From the NCBI GenBank assembly GCA_023151115.1, contig JAKLJP010000007.1:124001-188000 (forward strand): a stretch of 64,000 bases of DNA, read 5' to 3'. This document shows, piece by piece, positions 35,600-44,418 of this stretch; within the stretch, counting starts at the first letter, position 1; every line of letters begins with the position of its first letter. The notes beneath the pieces were generated by a model, which worked only from the letters and a program-made list of their open reading frames with translations, did not search any database and was not told the DNA's origin. The translations under genes and the position numbers were made by a program. Source of the stretch: Anaerolineae bacterium. Lineage in GTDB: Bacteria > Chloroflexota > Anaerolineae > 4572-78 > J111.

Positions 35600-35877
35600 T
35601 AATACAGTCCTTCAAGTTTTAGTGACCCGGCCGGAGCATTATCATCCTGAGTAAAAATATCCTCGGGCCAGATAGAGCTTTGAACTCGGCTGGCCTGCTC
35701 AATAAACTGTTCGATCGTGTTTAGCTGGCTCTCCCAATAAGGCCGCCAAATTTTATCAGCCCGCTTCATCTCTTTTTTAACTAAACGGAGCAACTGCAAA
35801 GCATCGTGTTCGCTTAATTCAAGCGTAATAACACGACCATCCATACACTCCTCATACGCTAACTTTTTGGTACCCAT
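35599..35877 (-). CDS. Small conserved-type hypothetical protein
   Basis: The 92-residue soluble protein begins MGTKKLAYEECMDGRVITLELSEHD and has a predicted amphipathic helix (ALQLLRLVKKEMKRADKIW). No family is recognised. The 1-nt overlap with the following DUF5317-like gene indicates an operon. Confidence 0.6.
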   Translation of the reverse strand: MGTKKLAYEECMDGRVITLELSEHDALQLLRLVKKEMKRADKIWRPYWESQLNTIEQFIEQASRVQSSIWPEDIFTQDDNAPAGSLKLEGLY

Positions 35878-35898
35878 TTTGTTCTTCTTCGGGGGTCA

Positions 35899-35930
35899 AA
35901 AACAACGGACGTAAACACGTCCGTTGTTTT
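35899..35930 (-). terminator. Symmetric terminator after the NHLP-like gene
   Basis: AAAACAACGGACGT (35899-35912) and its exact complement (35917-35930) form a 14-bp stem with a 4-nt loop and U-rich ends on both strands. It closes the minus-strand pair of tiny genes at 35976-36371. Confidence 0.85.
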
Positions 35931-35975
35931 ACCATTGATGCCATATAAATTTCAAACTAAAACCGGACGTGGCAA

Positions 35976-36194
35976 TTAGAACTGATGCGCCATCAATCTC
36001 ACTTTAACCTGGCGGGCATATTCCGGCAGGGTGAGTGCCTGAACTCCTGCCAGAATTTCCGCATCTTCAGGCGGCAGATTCAATTCGGCCAGGGCAGCTT
36101 GAGGGTTGGTTAACAACCTGGCTCGAAAAGCAACGTTAGCGCTGGCTTTAATGAGCACATTTGAAATTGCCGGACGATTTGGTACAAAATTCAT
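35976..36194 (-). CDS. NHLP/Os1348-like small protein
   Basis: The 72-residue protein resembles the nitrile-hydratase-leader-peptide clan (Os1348-like): an N-terminal helix, then FRARLLTNPQAALAELNLPPEDAEILAGVQALTLPEYARQV, matching the family pattern of a short helix, an xxLLxDPxAALxExGL segment and a second helix. In some genomes such proteins are leader parts of RiPP precursors; here there is no core peptide beyond MAHQF, so it may be a stand-alone helper. It lies 46 nt after a tiny hydrophobic-peptide gene, bounded by terminators on both sides. Confidence 0.55.
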   Translation of the reverse strand: MNFVPNRPAISNVLIKASANVAFRARLLTNPQAALAELNLPPEDAEILAGVQALTLPEYARQVKVRLMAHQF

Positions 36195-36239
36195 TATCCT
36201 GGCCCCTACGGTGAGATAGATAATTATCTGAATGAGCCA

Positions 36240-36371
36240 TCAGCTACCATGATCATTAGGCGCAGCCCCAGCCAAGGCGGCGACGATCAGGGTACTTAAG
36301 ATTAAAACAGCACGCACATTGTTGGTGTTGCTAAAAAATTGAGCCACGCTTAGTTTATATCTCTGTAACAT
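36240..36371 (-). CDS. 43-residue hydrophobic peptide
   Basis: The ORF begins MLQRYKLSVAQFFSN, continues with a hydrophobic stretch (VRAVLILSTLIVAALAGAA) and ends PNDHGS. AAAGGGTG lies 7-9 nt before the ATG. The layout is that of a signal-peptide-like precursor or a single-span membrane peptide, with AGA-A resembling a signal peptidase site that would release only about seven residues. It is directly upstream of the NHLP-like gene and downstream of the terminator of the large regulator. A secreted or membrane peptide function is inference. Confidence 0.5.
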   Translation of the reverse strand: MLQRYKLSVAQFFSNTNNVRAVLILSTLIVAALAGAAPNDHGS

Positions 36372-36454
36372 TGTTGACACCCTTTCACTAAAAGTTTGTT
36401 TAGGATGTTTACACTATAACATTGTGACTCTTACAGTTTTCAGCAGGAATATAC

Positions 36455-36514
36455 GAAAAACAAAAGCCCCACGCCGGAATAGCCAAAAATGACTATCGCA
36501 GAGCGCAGGGCTTT
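36455..36514 (-). terminator. Terminator of the MalT/BTAD regulator gene
   Basis: On the minus strand, AAAGCCCTGCG pairs imperfectly with CGTGGGGCTTT, with an inner ATAGTCA/TGGCTAT stem, followed by TGTTTTTCG. It starts about 30 nt past the stop codon. Confidence 0.75.
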
Positions 36515-36545
36515 AACAGGCCGTTATAACCGATAACTAAAATTG

Positions 36546-39500
36546 TCAGGCTGGGGTTAACACTCTGGTGGGTCTGGTGGTCATCAACCTTTGATAAAGT
36601 TGTTGCGTTTCCGGCTCTGGAAGCGCCCCCAACTCTTCCTTAAAGGTGGCGCACAACCTCCGATAATGATTGGCTAAGTGATCGTGGAGGCCGAGACAAG
36701 CGTAGGCGCGCAAGGCCGCTCGATGTAAATCTTCTCGAAAATAATCTACGGTCAACCCTTTGCTGATAACGGTTAAAGCTTCTTGAGGCGAGCCAACCTG
36801 GAGTAGTTGCTCGCTAGCCAGGGTGACTACCTGTAAAAACCTAGCTTCACACGAAGTTCGATACGCTGTGCCCCACTCTCCTAACTCAAAGCCGGCCAAA
36901 AACTCTCCCTGGTACAAGCCAATCAACTCAAGCTGTAGCGGTAAGGCTTCTTCCGATGTGGCTTTGGCCGCTCGCTCAAATAGATTTTCAAAAGCCTGCA
37001 CATCACTCCATTCCAAATAATCCATATTTACCGCATAATAATCATCACGGCGAATAATATAATCGGACGCTTCAAAAATCACATCCCGCAATCTTTTCAA
37101 GGTCTGGTGAAAAATCGTCGAGGCCCGCTCCGGCTCCAAGTCGGGCCAGATGGCGGTGCTGACATCACTCCAACGACAGCCGCCCTCCTGTCCTTCCACC
37201 AGCAGGTAGAGCAAAAACTCGGGCGCTTTGCGCATCCCGCCCCGTTGGGTAAAGCGCCGGCGCACTCCGGCAACGATGAGCAAGGGCATCCCAAAAGCAA
37301 AAACTTGCAGACTCGGTTGGGACAACTCAATTTTTGCCCTGGTTTGTTCAAGCAGCCCATAAATACTCTCGCGCACCTGAGTTGGGGTATCATCCCGATG
37401 CAAGAAATGCAGCAGCAGTTGGCGGATTTCGACCAGGGTCGAGGTTAACCCCTGCTTCAGATGGCCCAAGTCTAAAGCTAGGTGCAGCGCCTCCTGCAAC
37501 TGCTCCAGGGCAGCGGTAGTTCTGGCATCGAACAGCGAGGCATAGCTCCACCAAAATCTGACTTTGGTTTGCTCCAGTACATCATTGCCCGTTAAACCTG
37601 CCAAAGCGATAGCAAAGAGATTAAAACTGGCTTTATACTCCGCCCGGCGCACATAAATTTTGGCCTGGAGCGCGCAGGCCAATCCATGCTCAAAAGCCAG
37701 GCCAGTTTCAGCCGCAATTTCTCGGGCCTGGCCGGCTAAATTAAATGCCTGGGTCAAATCATTCTGCTGATAATAACATTCACCCACCTTGACCAGATTA
37801 TAAACCTCCAGGGAACGGACTGCCGCTTCTTGAGCAAAGCGGGTGGATAACTCATACTCTTTCAGCGCCTGCTGATATTCCTGGCGCTCCAAATAAACAT
37901 CACCCATGCCGGCCCTGGCGAAAGCCGCCCGCCGGGCCGCCCCGATTTGCAACGCCACATCCAGGCTCTCTTGAAACTGTTTCAATGCTTCCTCATAGCG
38001 CCCCATGGCCAGAAGAGAACCCCCCAAACTATTTAAAGTATTGGCCAAATCATAGGCATTGCCCAGATTTTCCCAACTTCGCAGCGCCTGCCGGTAGTGA
38101 TGTTCCGCGCCTTTAATATTTCCTTGTGAAACCAAACAAACGCCAATTTCATGATGACAGACGCCTACGCCGTACATGTCCCCCAAAGCTTGGTACAACT
38201 CCAACGCACGCCGGGTCTCTGACAAGGCCTCAGAAATATTTCCCACCACTGCCTGGGTAAATCCACGATTTTTTACCCCCCAGGCAATTACTTGATTATC
38301 TGCTTGCAAAGCCGTCAATTGATCAACACCTTTTGAAACTATCTGTAAGCTTTCATTAGCTCGGCCCATCATCCGCAAGCCGACCGATTGCCAAATCTGG
38401 GCTTCAGCCGCTCCGATCAAGTCATTCCTTTTGAGAAACTGCGCTTCGGCCCGTTGAAATAAACTAATTGCCTGTTCAGGATCCCCCAGATCATAGTTAA
38501 ATATCTGTCCCCGCAACAAGAGCAGGCGGGGGTGCTGAGCTAACTCCGGGTCCGGCATTTGCACCAACCAATGATTCAGGGTTAAAGCCCGCCCGGTATC
38601 ATAAAAAAACCGGCCCTGTGTTTCCAGGATAGTCGCTGCTTCGTCCCAGGCTTGCACCGCCAAGTAAAGGTTAACCGCTTCTTCAAAGTGTGAACGAGCG
38701 GCCAAAAGGTTGGCAGCGCGTCGGGAAACCTGATGATATACCCCATTTTGCTGGGCCAGTTTGTTGCGTAAAAAATCGGCAAATAGATCGTGATATTTAT
38801 AGCCTTCACCCAGTTGAGCAATAAATAAATCTCGTCTAATCAACTCATCAAGCCGGGTTTGGGCATTATTTATTTGCAAAAGTTCATCACAGAACTCGGC
38901 TGTCATTTCCGGCAAAACCGAGGTAACCAGCATAAAGTGCTGTAGTTCCGGCGGCTGCTTGTCAAAAACTTCGCCGGCCAGGTAGCTATAGATAACCTCA
39001 CGATCAGCGCCAAGCCGCTGCTGGAGATGGCCGATCAACTGGCCGGCGTGGATGCTTTGGGTATGTCCGGCCATTAAAATATGGGCAATATTGCCATCCG
39101 TAGAGCGAGCGATCTCTTCAGCCGTATCCAGATCAATCTGGCGACCAAAGCGTTTACGCATAACCCGCTGTAGCTCCTCGCCGGTAAAACGCAGCTCTTC
39201 CTCAGATAAACCTGAAGCTCGCTCGCTGATCAACAACTCCAAAATCTGGCCGGTTTCCAGGTTCATATCACCGCGGGCGGCCACAATCACTGTGCTGGCG
39301 GCAGGGAGTTGTTCAAGCAGCCGGTTTAGAGCCAAGCTCATCCCGGCGCTGACAGCCTTGTGGTAATCGTCAATGATGATGAGGTGCGGGCCGACGCCGG
39401 CCAATAAATCGGCAATCCGGCGAATACTGGCCTGAGTGTCGCCGCGCTGAACCAGCTTGAATAACGGCTCCGGTTGAATTTCGTGAAACCGGTCGGTGAT

Positions 39501-39749
39501 ACTATGGACAAGCAGGGTTAAAAAAGAGGTGGGGTCACGGTCGCCAGGTTCGAGCGAACACCAGCAGACCGGTAAATCGGTTGTTTGAGCAAAATCGGCC
39601 AGCAAAATAGATTTGCCGTAGCCGCCGGGCGCATAAATGGTAATAAGCCGTTGTCCTGCCTCGACAAGTTGAGTTAACAAGTTCAGCAAGCGCGGACGGC
39701 GATGGATCAAATTAAGCGCCGGTAAACGAATTCGGTCTTCAAAAGCCAT
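36546..39749 (-). CDS. MalT-like STAND ATPase with TPR repeats and BTAD (SARP) module, transcriptional regulator
   Basis: The 1,067-residue protein opens with a MalT-like NTPase domain: Walker A APGGYGKS at residues 40-47 and Walker B LIIIDDYHKA. A middle of about 450 residues is built of TPR-type helical repeats (for example YGVGVCHHEIGVCLVSQGNIKGAEHHY and NTLNSLGGSLLAMGRYEEALKQF). The C-terminus (from about 820) has a winged-helix-like segment (RKAPEFLLYLLVEGQEGGCRWSDVSTAIWPD) followed by a bacterial transcriptional activation domain (LGLHDHLANHYRRLCATFKEELGALP). Such proteins sense a ligand through the TPRs and use ATP to oligomerise. The target is unknown; the next genes downstream are two tiny ORFs behind its terminator. 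Confidence 0.88.
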   Translation of the reverse strand: MAFEDRIRLPALNLIHRRPRLLNLLTQLVEAGQRLITIYAPGGYGKSILLADFAQTTDLPVCWCSLEPGDRDPTSFLTLLVHSITDRFHEIQPEPLFKLVQRGDTQASIRRIADLLAGVGPHLIIIDDYHKAVSAGMSLALNRLLEQLPAASTVIVAARGDMNLETGQILELLISERASGLSEEELRFTGEELQRVMRKRFGRQIDLDTAEEIARSTDGNIAHILMAGHTQSIHAGQLIGHLQQRLGADREVIYSYLAGEVFDKQPPELQHFMLVTSVLPEMTAEFCDELLQINNAQTRLDELIRRDLFIAQLGEGYKYHDLFADFLRNKLAQQNGVYHQVSRRAANLLAARSHFEEAVNLYLAVQAWDEAATILETQGRFFYDTGRALTLNHWLVQMPDPELAQHPRLLLLRGQIFNYDLGDPEQAISLFQRAEAQFLKRNDLIGAAEAQIWQSVGLRMMGRANESLQIVSKGVDQLTALQADNQVIAWGVKNRGFTQAVVGNISEALSETRRALELYQALGDMYGVGVCHHEIGVCLVSQGNIKGAEHHYRQALRSWENLGNAYDLANTLNSLGGSLLAMGRYEEALKQFQESLDVALQIGAARRAAFARAGMGDVYLERQEYQQALKEYELSTRFAQEAAVRSLEVYNLVKVGECYYQQNDLTQAFNLAGQAREIAAETGLAFEHGLACALQAKIYVRRAEYKASFNLFAIALAGLTGNDVLEQTKVRFWWSYASLFDARTTAALEQLQEALHLALDLGHLKQGLTSTLVEIRQLLLHFLHRDDTPTQVRESIYGLLEQTRAKIELSQPSLQVFAFGMPLLIVAGVRRRFTQRGGMRKAPEFLLYLLVEGQEGGCRWSDVSTAIWPDLEPERASTIFHQTLKRLRDVIFEASDYIIRRDDYYAVNMDYLEWSDVQAFENLFERAAKATSEEALPLQLELIGLYQGEFLAGFELGEWGTAYRTSCEARFLQVVTLASEQLLQVGSPQEALTVISKGLTVDYFREDLHRAALRAYACLGLHDHLANHYRRLCATFKEELGALPEPETQQLYQRLMTTRPTRVLTPA

Positions 39750-39971
39750 TTATCTTCCCCAAACAAACCAGTTGCTAGAAACAAATGCGCCCCCATGTTT
39801 TGTTGTTTCCGATAGGGAAATACAGAACAGAGAGCGCAAATGAAGAAGGGGAGACTGATTGATACTTAAGATTGTAACCCTTTTTGAGCTTTACGCAACC
39901 GAGTAAATGGTCCTAAAATTTCTTTAATCTTGGTTTAATCTTTACTTCATTTTTTTTTAATCTTGGCAGGC

Positions 39972-40061
39972 TATTATAAGGGCACACTACAGTTAATCAT
40001 AGTGTGAACCCTCCCTCCTAATGGAAGACCCGCGTCGTGGCAGCGCGGGTCTTCCCCTTTT
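39972..40061 (+). ncRNA. Candidate small RNA with a single-stranded CUCCCUCCU segment
   Basis: On the plus strand a TATTAT -10-like element (39972-39977) is followed by a hairpin (GGGCACACTA 39980-39989 with TAGTGTGAACCC 40000-40011), a pyrimidine stretch CTCCCTCCT (40011-40019) complementary to Shine-Dalgarno sequences, and a strong 11-bp terminator hairpin (GAAGACCCGCG 40024-40034 with CGCGGGTCTTC 40044-40054) followed by CCCTTTT. No gene on the plus strand reads into it, and the minus strand lacks a U tract after the hairpin, so it is not simply the terminator of the heme A synthase gene. The -35 region is poor. Confidence 0.4.
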
Positions 40062-40089
40062 AAACCCATTTATCTCCCATTTAGACGGA

Positions 40090-41058
40090 TTAAGCCGCTC
40101 GCCTAAGAGGTGGCGCTGGTTTGAGGGCGTCCATCGGATTGGCTTGCCGGGCCGGCTGAGCAAAAGCCCGGGCGGCAAAAAGCACTAGCATGATCCAGAG
40201 CAGATCAGACAGCAGCAAATGCCAGAGTTGCAGCCAGATGGGAGCCAGCAAGACCACATTGAGCGCGCCGCTGGCAAGCTGGATAAAATACAAGACCGTA
40301 AAAATCCGGCTCATCCGCCGCGCCAGAGGGTTTGGCTGGCGGGTATTGACGACACCCATCACGACCATGATATAAGCGCCGACCGCAATGGCAATCAATG
40401 GATGCCACAGACGCAACCGCACCAGAAAATGAGCCGTAGGCAAAAACTTTTGCTGCCATCCCTCGGCCAGCGAACTGGCCGGAAACAGGGTGTCGCCCAG
40501 GGCGGTGACAGCGCCGCTGGCCCCCAAAAACAACATGGCCAGGAAAGCCAGGGCCAACGCCCAGCCCAGCTTACCTTGACTTTTGAACTGCACCGGCCGC
40601 CCCCCCGACGCCCACCAGGCAGTTAAGGTGAGGGCCGCCAACAATAGAAAGGTGTTGATCAGATGAATGGCAATCACCCAGGCCCGGGCGGCGGAGGTGT
40701 CCCCCGCCACCAACTCGAACAGCACCAGACCTGCGCCAACTAAAGCCTCTGTTACCATAAAAAACATAGAAAGCCCGGCGCCCCACCGCACTGGGTGGCC
40801 TTTGGCATAAATTCTAAAGGCCCACACCACCATCACAACAACCATCAGCAAAGCTAACCCACTGCTCAGCCGGTGTCCAAATTCAATCATTGTTTCTACT
40901 TGCGGCGCACGCGGAATCACTTCGCCATTGCACAGCGGCCAATGGCTGCCGCAGCCTGCTCCAGAACCGGAGGCGCGGACGTACGCCCCCCACAAGATGA
41001 CGGCCAGGTTATAGGCTAAAACACCCCAGGTATATTTGGCAAATCGGTCTAAATTCAT
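40090..41058 (-). CDS. ctaA: Heme A synthase, CtaA/Cox15 family
   Basis: This enzyme oxidises the methyl group of heme O to make heme A for cytochrome oxidase, in the membrane. The 322-residue protein has eight hydrophobic segments. Conserved features are GAYVRASGSGAGCGSHWPLCNG, with the Cys pair of the CtaA type in the first extracellular loop (Cys 36 and 42), and the heme-ligand His residues in EFGHRLSSG, IHLINTF, WHPLIAIAVG and WHLLLSD. No other heme or oxidase gene is in the window. The start is supported by the family N-terminus (RFAKYTWGVLAYNLAVILWG). Confidence 0.93.
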   Translation of the reverse strand: MNLDRFAKYTWGVLAYNLAVILWGAYVRASGSGAGCGSHWPLCNGEVIPRAPQVETMIEFGHRLSSGLALLMVVVMVVWAFRIYAKGHPVRWGAGLSMFFMVTEALVGAGLVLFELVAGDTSAARAWVIAIHLINTFLLLAALTLTAWWASGGRPVQFKSQGKLGWALALAFLAMLFLGASGAVTALGDTLFPASSLAEGWQQKFLPTAHFLVRLRLWHPLIAIAVGAYIMVVMGVVNTRQPNPLARRMSRIFTVLYFIQLASGALNVVLLAPIWLQLWHLLLSDLLWIMLVLFAARAFAQPARQANPMDALKPAPPLRRAA

Positions 41059-41078
41059 TAATTCAAACTCCTAACGGT

Positions 41079-41864
41079 TTAAAACAACCGAGCTTGATGC
41101 GGTAGTTCGGGGCTGAGGGGAGGCAGTCCAACGATAGTTTTGAAACGGTTACAGGTTCCGGGTGAAAAGCCCGCATAATCATTATTGAAAAAGCCGTAAA
41201 TAGTCTGCACGTGTCCCAAATGCGGCTGAATATATTCCCACCACCAGTTCAAATCTTCAATAACGTCCAACTGCTCCCGGTCTTTTTGCTCAATGCGGCC
41301 ATGCTCACCCAGCCAGCGGATATACAAAAAGTCGGTGGTCAGCCCGATTTGCTTGGGCAAATCCAGGTAATCCAGCGAAACCCAGGCCATCCGCTGCGCT
41401 TTGAGCAGCTCGGCGGTCTCAGAGATGTACCATGAAGGGTGGCGAAACTCGACGGCATAGCGCAGATCGGTGGGCAGACCGGCCAGGAAAGCCGCCAGCG
41501 TATCAAATTCGGCGGCGCTAAAACTGGGCGGCAGTTGGATCAAAATCGCGCCCAATTTGTCGCCTAACCAACGCATTGTGTCCAAGAAAGTCAGCATTGC
41601 CTGGGCGGCGCCAACCAAACGTAGATCATGAGTGATTTCGCGCGGGGTTTTGGGACAAAATTTGAAACCTGCCGGCGTCGTTTGCGCCCACTGTCGCACC
41701 CGCTCCACCGGCGGCGTGCCGTAAAACGTCGAATCTAATTCCACCGCATTAAATATCTGGCTGTAATGGGCCAGATAACTCCGTTGAGGCATCCCGGCGG
41801 GATAAAAAACACCGTCCCAATCTTTGTAACTAAAACCCACCGTACCCAAAAACCATTCAACCAT
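41079..41864 (-). CDS. DUF72 family protein
   Basis: The 261-residue protein has the TIM-barrel-like DUF72 pattern: GTVGFSYKDWDGVFYP at the N-terminus, FNAVELDSTFYGTP, FKFCPKTPREITHD, LGAILIQLPPSF, and RYAVEFRHPSWY, ending with FFNNDYAGFSPGTCNRF. The conserved aromatic and acidic residues suggest an enzyme, but none has a defined reaction. It lies 20 nt upstream of the heme A synthase gene on the same strand, so the two are probably co-transcribed. Confidence 0.92.
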   Translation of the reverse strand: MVEWFLGTVGFSYKDWDGVFYPAGMPQRSYLAHYSQIFNAVELDSTFYGTPPVERVRQWAQTTPAGFKFCPKTPREITHDLRLVGAAQAMLTFLDTMRWLGDKLGAILIQLPPSFSAAEFDTLAAFLAGLPTDLRYAVEFRHPSWYISETAELLKAQRMAWVSLDYLDLPKQIGLTTDFLYIRWLGEHGRIEQKDREQLDVIEDLNWWWEYIQPHLGHVQTIYGFFNNDYAGFSPGTCNRFKTIVGLPPLSPELPHQARLF

Positions 41865-41983
41865 TATATTAGTAGAAAGATTCTATGCCCTATCCTATAG
41901 TTTGATAGGATTATAACAAACAAAAATATTTTAGTATAATGCCGGGGCTTAACTTTAATCCTCCCCAAGAGAAAGCAAAAACG

Positions 41984-42016
41984 AAAAAAGGCGGGATGGA
42001 TCTTCCCGCCTTTTTT
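41984..42016. terminator. Symmetric terminator between DUF72 and secreted-protein genes
   Basis: AAAAAAGGCGGGA and TCCCGCCTTTTTT form a 13-bp stem with a 7-nt loop. On the minus strand it serves the secreted-protein gene ending at 42035. Confidence 0.88.
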
Positions 42017-42034
42017 ATTCAGTTTTCTTAAAGG

Positions 42035-42487
42035 TCAGTCGGCTACAACCTCAATCTCAAAGCCCCGGTTGTTCCAGTCGCCGCGCAGATGGGCTGTTTC
42101 ATAGTAGCCCCGGCCGCGCAGATGGGCCACACCCTGCCCGCTGGCTTTGAACTCTATTTTGGTCCCGACCATTTTCACGACCATTTTTTCGCCGGTAACG
42201 GTAATGGTCCCGCTATAACCTCTAAAAACTACACCGCCGCCATTTAGGTTGGTACGCTTACCTTGCCCCTCGGCGTTGATTTCTTCAGCGCCGTAGATGT
42301 AAACCGCGCCGACGCCCTGTCCTTTGATTTCAACTTGCCCGGACATGCGCAGCGTTGCGGTTCCATTGCCTTTGGCGTACAGCCAGCCTTGGCCGCGTAT
42401 TGTTTCGGCGCTAGCCAGGCCGGTGAGAGTCAAGCTTAAGACGACGAGCAAACTGAAGATACTGAACAATTTGAAAAAGCGTTTCAT
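42035..42487 (-). CDS. Small secreted beta-rich protein
   Basis: The 150-residue protein has a clear signal peptide (MKRFFKLFSIFSLLVVLSLTLTGLASA). The mature part is a run of alternating short strands with repeated RGQGxxYAKGNGTA / KGQGVGAVYIYG / EGQGKRTNLNGGGV patterns, a right-handed beta-solenoid or barrel-like arrangement seen in small adhesin-like proteins of unknown function. GGAGGAC precedes the ATG. It is divergent from recA. No family name can be given. Confidence 0.75.
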   Translation of the reverse strand: MKRFFKLFSIFSLLVVLSLTLTGLASAETIRGQGWLYAKGNGTATLRMSGQVEIKGQGVGAVYIYGAEEINAEGQGKRTNLNGGGVVFRGYSGTITVTGEKMVVKMVGTKIEFKASGQGVAHLRGRGYYETAHLRGDWNNRGFEIEVVAD

Positions 42488-42669
42488 GGGGTGTCCTCCA
42501 TACGATAAAAGAGTAAATTTGATTAGTTGAACTCAGCATAACCGGAGATTGTAAGCCGGGTTTTACGAGTTTGTAAACAATTTGTAAAAAGAAAATATCT
42601 CAAGCCCGAAGCGGGGTGGCGATTTGCATAGGCTGAGAGTTCAAAAAATAAAGAGATTTAAGATTTTTC

Positions 42670-42698
42670 TTGCATTTTCCCTTATGTTGATGTAAACT
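42670..42698 (+). promoter_or_regulatory. Probable recA promoter
   Basis: TTGCAT (42670-42675) and TAAACT (42693-42698) are separated by 17 bp, about 110 nt upstream of the recA start. No LexA box of the common types was recognised nearby. Confidence 0.55.
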
Positions 42699-42814
42699 AG
42701 GTCAATTGCAGATGTTTTTAATATGGGAATTTAGGCTGTTCTTGTGGCCCAACTCAGTTTGGACACAAGAATAAAAGTGGATTTTAGTAAGCCAGGTAGG
42801 AAACAGGATTTATT

Positions 42815-43894
42815 ATGGCAGATAACGGACAGATTAAAGCCTTAGAAACTGTCCTGGTTAATTTAAAGAAACGTTTTGGCGAAGGCACCATTATGAAATT
42901 GGGCGAGGCTCAACACTTGCAGGTTGAGTCTATCCCGACCGGCTCGCTGGCATTGGATATTGCCCTGGGTGTGGGCGGCGTGCCCAAGGGCCGGGTCATT
43001 GAAGTTTACGGCCCGGAAAGTTCCGGCAAAACCACCTTGTGCCAGCACATCATTGCCGAAGCGCAGAAGATGGGCGGTATTGCCGCCTTTGTGGATGTGG
43101 AACACGCCCTCGATCCGGTTTATGCCCAAAAGTGCGGGGTCAATATCAACGAGTTGTACGTATCGCAACCCGACACCGGCGAGCAAGCCCTCGAAATTAC
43201 CGAGGCGCTGGTTCGCTCTGGCGTTTTATCGGTTGTGGTCGTCGACTCAGTGGCGGCCCTGGTGCCGCGGGCTGAAATCGAAGGCGATATGGGCGACTCG
43301 CACATGGGCTTACAAGCCCGGCTCATGAGCCAAGCGCTGCGCAAACTGACCGGGGCGATCAAATCTACCAATACGGTGGTCATCTTTACCAACCAACTGC
43401 GCCAAAAAATTGGGGTGATGTTTGGCAACCCGGAGACCACCACCGGCGGGATGGCCCTACGCTTTTATGCCTCGGTTCGGCTCGATATCCGCCGGATCGA
43501 AGCCGTTAAAGCTGGCGGTGATGTCATTGGTAGCCGCACCCGCGTCACGGTCAAAAAGAACAAGGTTGCTCCGCCCTTCAAAGTAGCCGAGTTTGATATT
43601 ATGTACAATCACGGTATTTCCAAGGTGGGTGATATTCTGGATATTGCCGTTACCGAAGAAATTATCGAAAAACGGGGCGCTTTTTTCTCTTATGGCGATA
43701 CCCGCCTGGCTCAGGGCCGCGAAAACGCCAAAACCTTTTTGACTACCCATCCTAACTTAACCTTTGAAATCGAAAACAAGATCAGAGCCAAATTTGGTCT
43801 GCCGCTGCGAGACCCGTCTACCATTAATTATGGTCCTGAGGTCACAGCAGGGAGTGGGGGAACTGAAGAGACAGTTGAACAGATAGACGAATAA
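42815..43894 (+). CDS. recA: Recombinase A
   Basis: RecA forms filaments on single-stranded DNA for strand exchange and SOS induction. The 359-residue protein has the N-terminal helix ([17 protein letters not shown]), Walker A GPESSGKT at 66-73, VDVEHALDP, the [37 protein letters not shown] core (Walker B plus loop L1), [22 protein letters not shown] (loop L2) and the C-terminal LP-RDP segment. The acidic tail ends in [13 protein letters not shown] lies upstream of the ATG. recX follows after a long gap. Confidence 0.98.
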   Translation: MADNGQIKALETVLVNLKKRFGEGTIMKLGEAQHLQVESIPTGSLALDIALGVGGVPKGRVIEVYGPESSGKTTLCQHIIAEAQKMGGIAAFVDVEHALDPVYAQKCGVNINELYVSQPDTGEQALEITEALVRSGVLSVVVVDSVAALVPRAEIEGDMGDSHMGLQARLMSQALRKLTGAIKSTNTVVIFTNQLRQKIGVMFGNPETTTGGMALRFYASVRLDIRRIEAVKAGGDVIGSRTRVTVKKNKVAPPFKVAEFDIMYNHGISKVGDILDIAVTEEIIEKRGAFFSYGDTRLAQGRENAKTFLTTHPNLTFEIENKIRAKFGLPLRDPSTINYGPEVTAGSGGTEETVEQIDE

Positions 43895-44215
43895 AATCTG
43901 TAACGTTCAATAGTTGTCACAGCTTTTGAAAATTTGATGATTTGAAACAAACGTTGGACTTTCAAGTTTAAAGGTTTCATGTGGGCCTAAAGCCCAGCCA
44001 AACATTGTTTATTGCAACCGGGAAATATAGTCGTTAATCATCATGCTCTCCTTAACTTGGCCTATCCAGAGGATTCTAGCAGATAAACTGATCCTTTTGA
44101 CTAGGGCTAACTCAACCGATCAGAGTGATACGGCGCGCCGGCCTGCTTGGGCCGGGTAAGAGGAGCCTGGGATGGCTTTTATATTTTGCTTATGACCGTT
44201 TAACTGACCGCAAGT

Positions 44216-44276
44216 CTAACATCAGGGGGCAGTGAGGCAAAAAGTTTTTTTGCCTTCTCTCCTCTGGCAATGTTAG
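44216..44276. repeat. 61-nt long hairpin between recA and recX
   Basis: CTAACAT at 44216 pairs with ATGTTAG ending at 44276; inside are CAGGGG / CCTCTG and GAGGCAAAAA / TTTTTGCCTTC. The whole forms one near-continuous stem. It could be a MITE-like palindrome or an RNA processing signal. Confidence 0.65.
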
Positions 44277-44367
44277 GCTATGCCGGTTAAGAATAATTAG
44301 CCCGATTATCTACCTGTTGCCGCCAAGATAAGTCACCCTTTGTTTCAATAATTAAATCGTCTGCTTT

Positions 44368-44404
44368 AAAAGCTGTGACGTGTTGCGCCACAGCTTTTTC
44401 TTTT
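44368..44404 (+). terminator. Terminator-like hairpin just upstream of recX
   Basis: AAAAGCTGTG (44368-44377) and CACAGCTTTTT (44389-44399) form a stem followed by CTTTT. It ends 15 nt before the recX start, so it would end transcripts from recA or act as an attenuator for recX. Confidence 0.7.
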
Positions 44405-44418
44405 GGGGGAGTTAGCCC

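Larger units (their letters stand above)
43895..44418 (+). other. 524-nt recA-recX intergenic region
   Basis: No ORF of note is present. It contains a long hairpin (44216-44276) and, just before recX, a terminator-like hairpin (44368-44404). Other parts look unstructured. No tRNA or known riboswitch was recognised. Confidence 0.5.
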
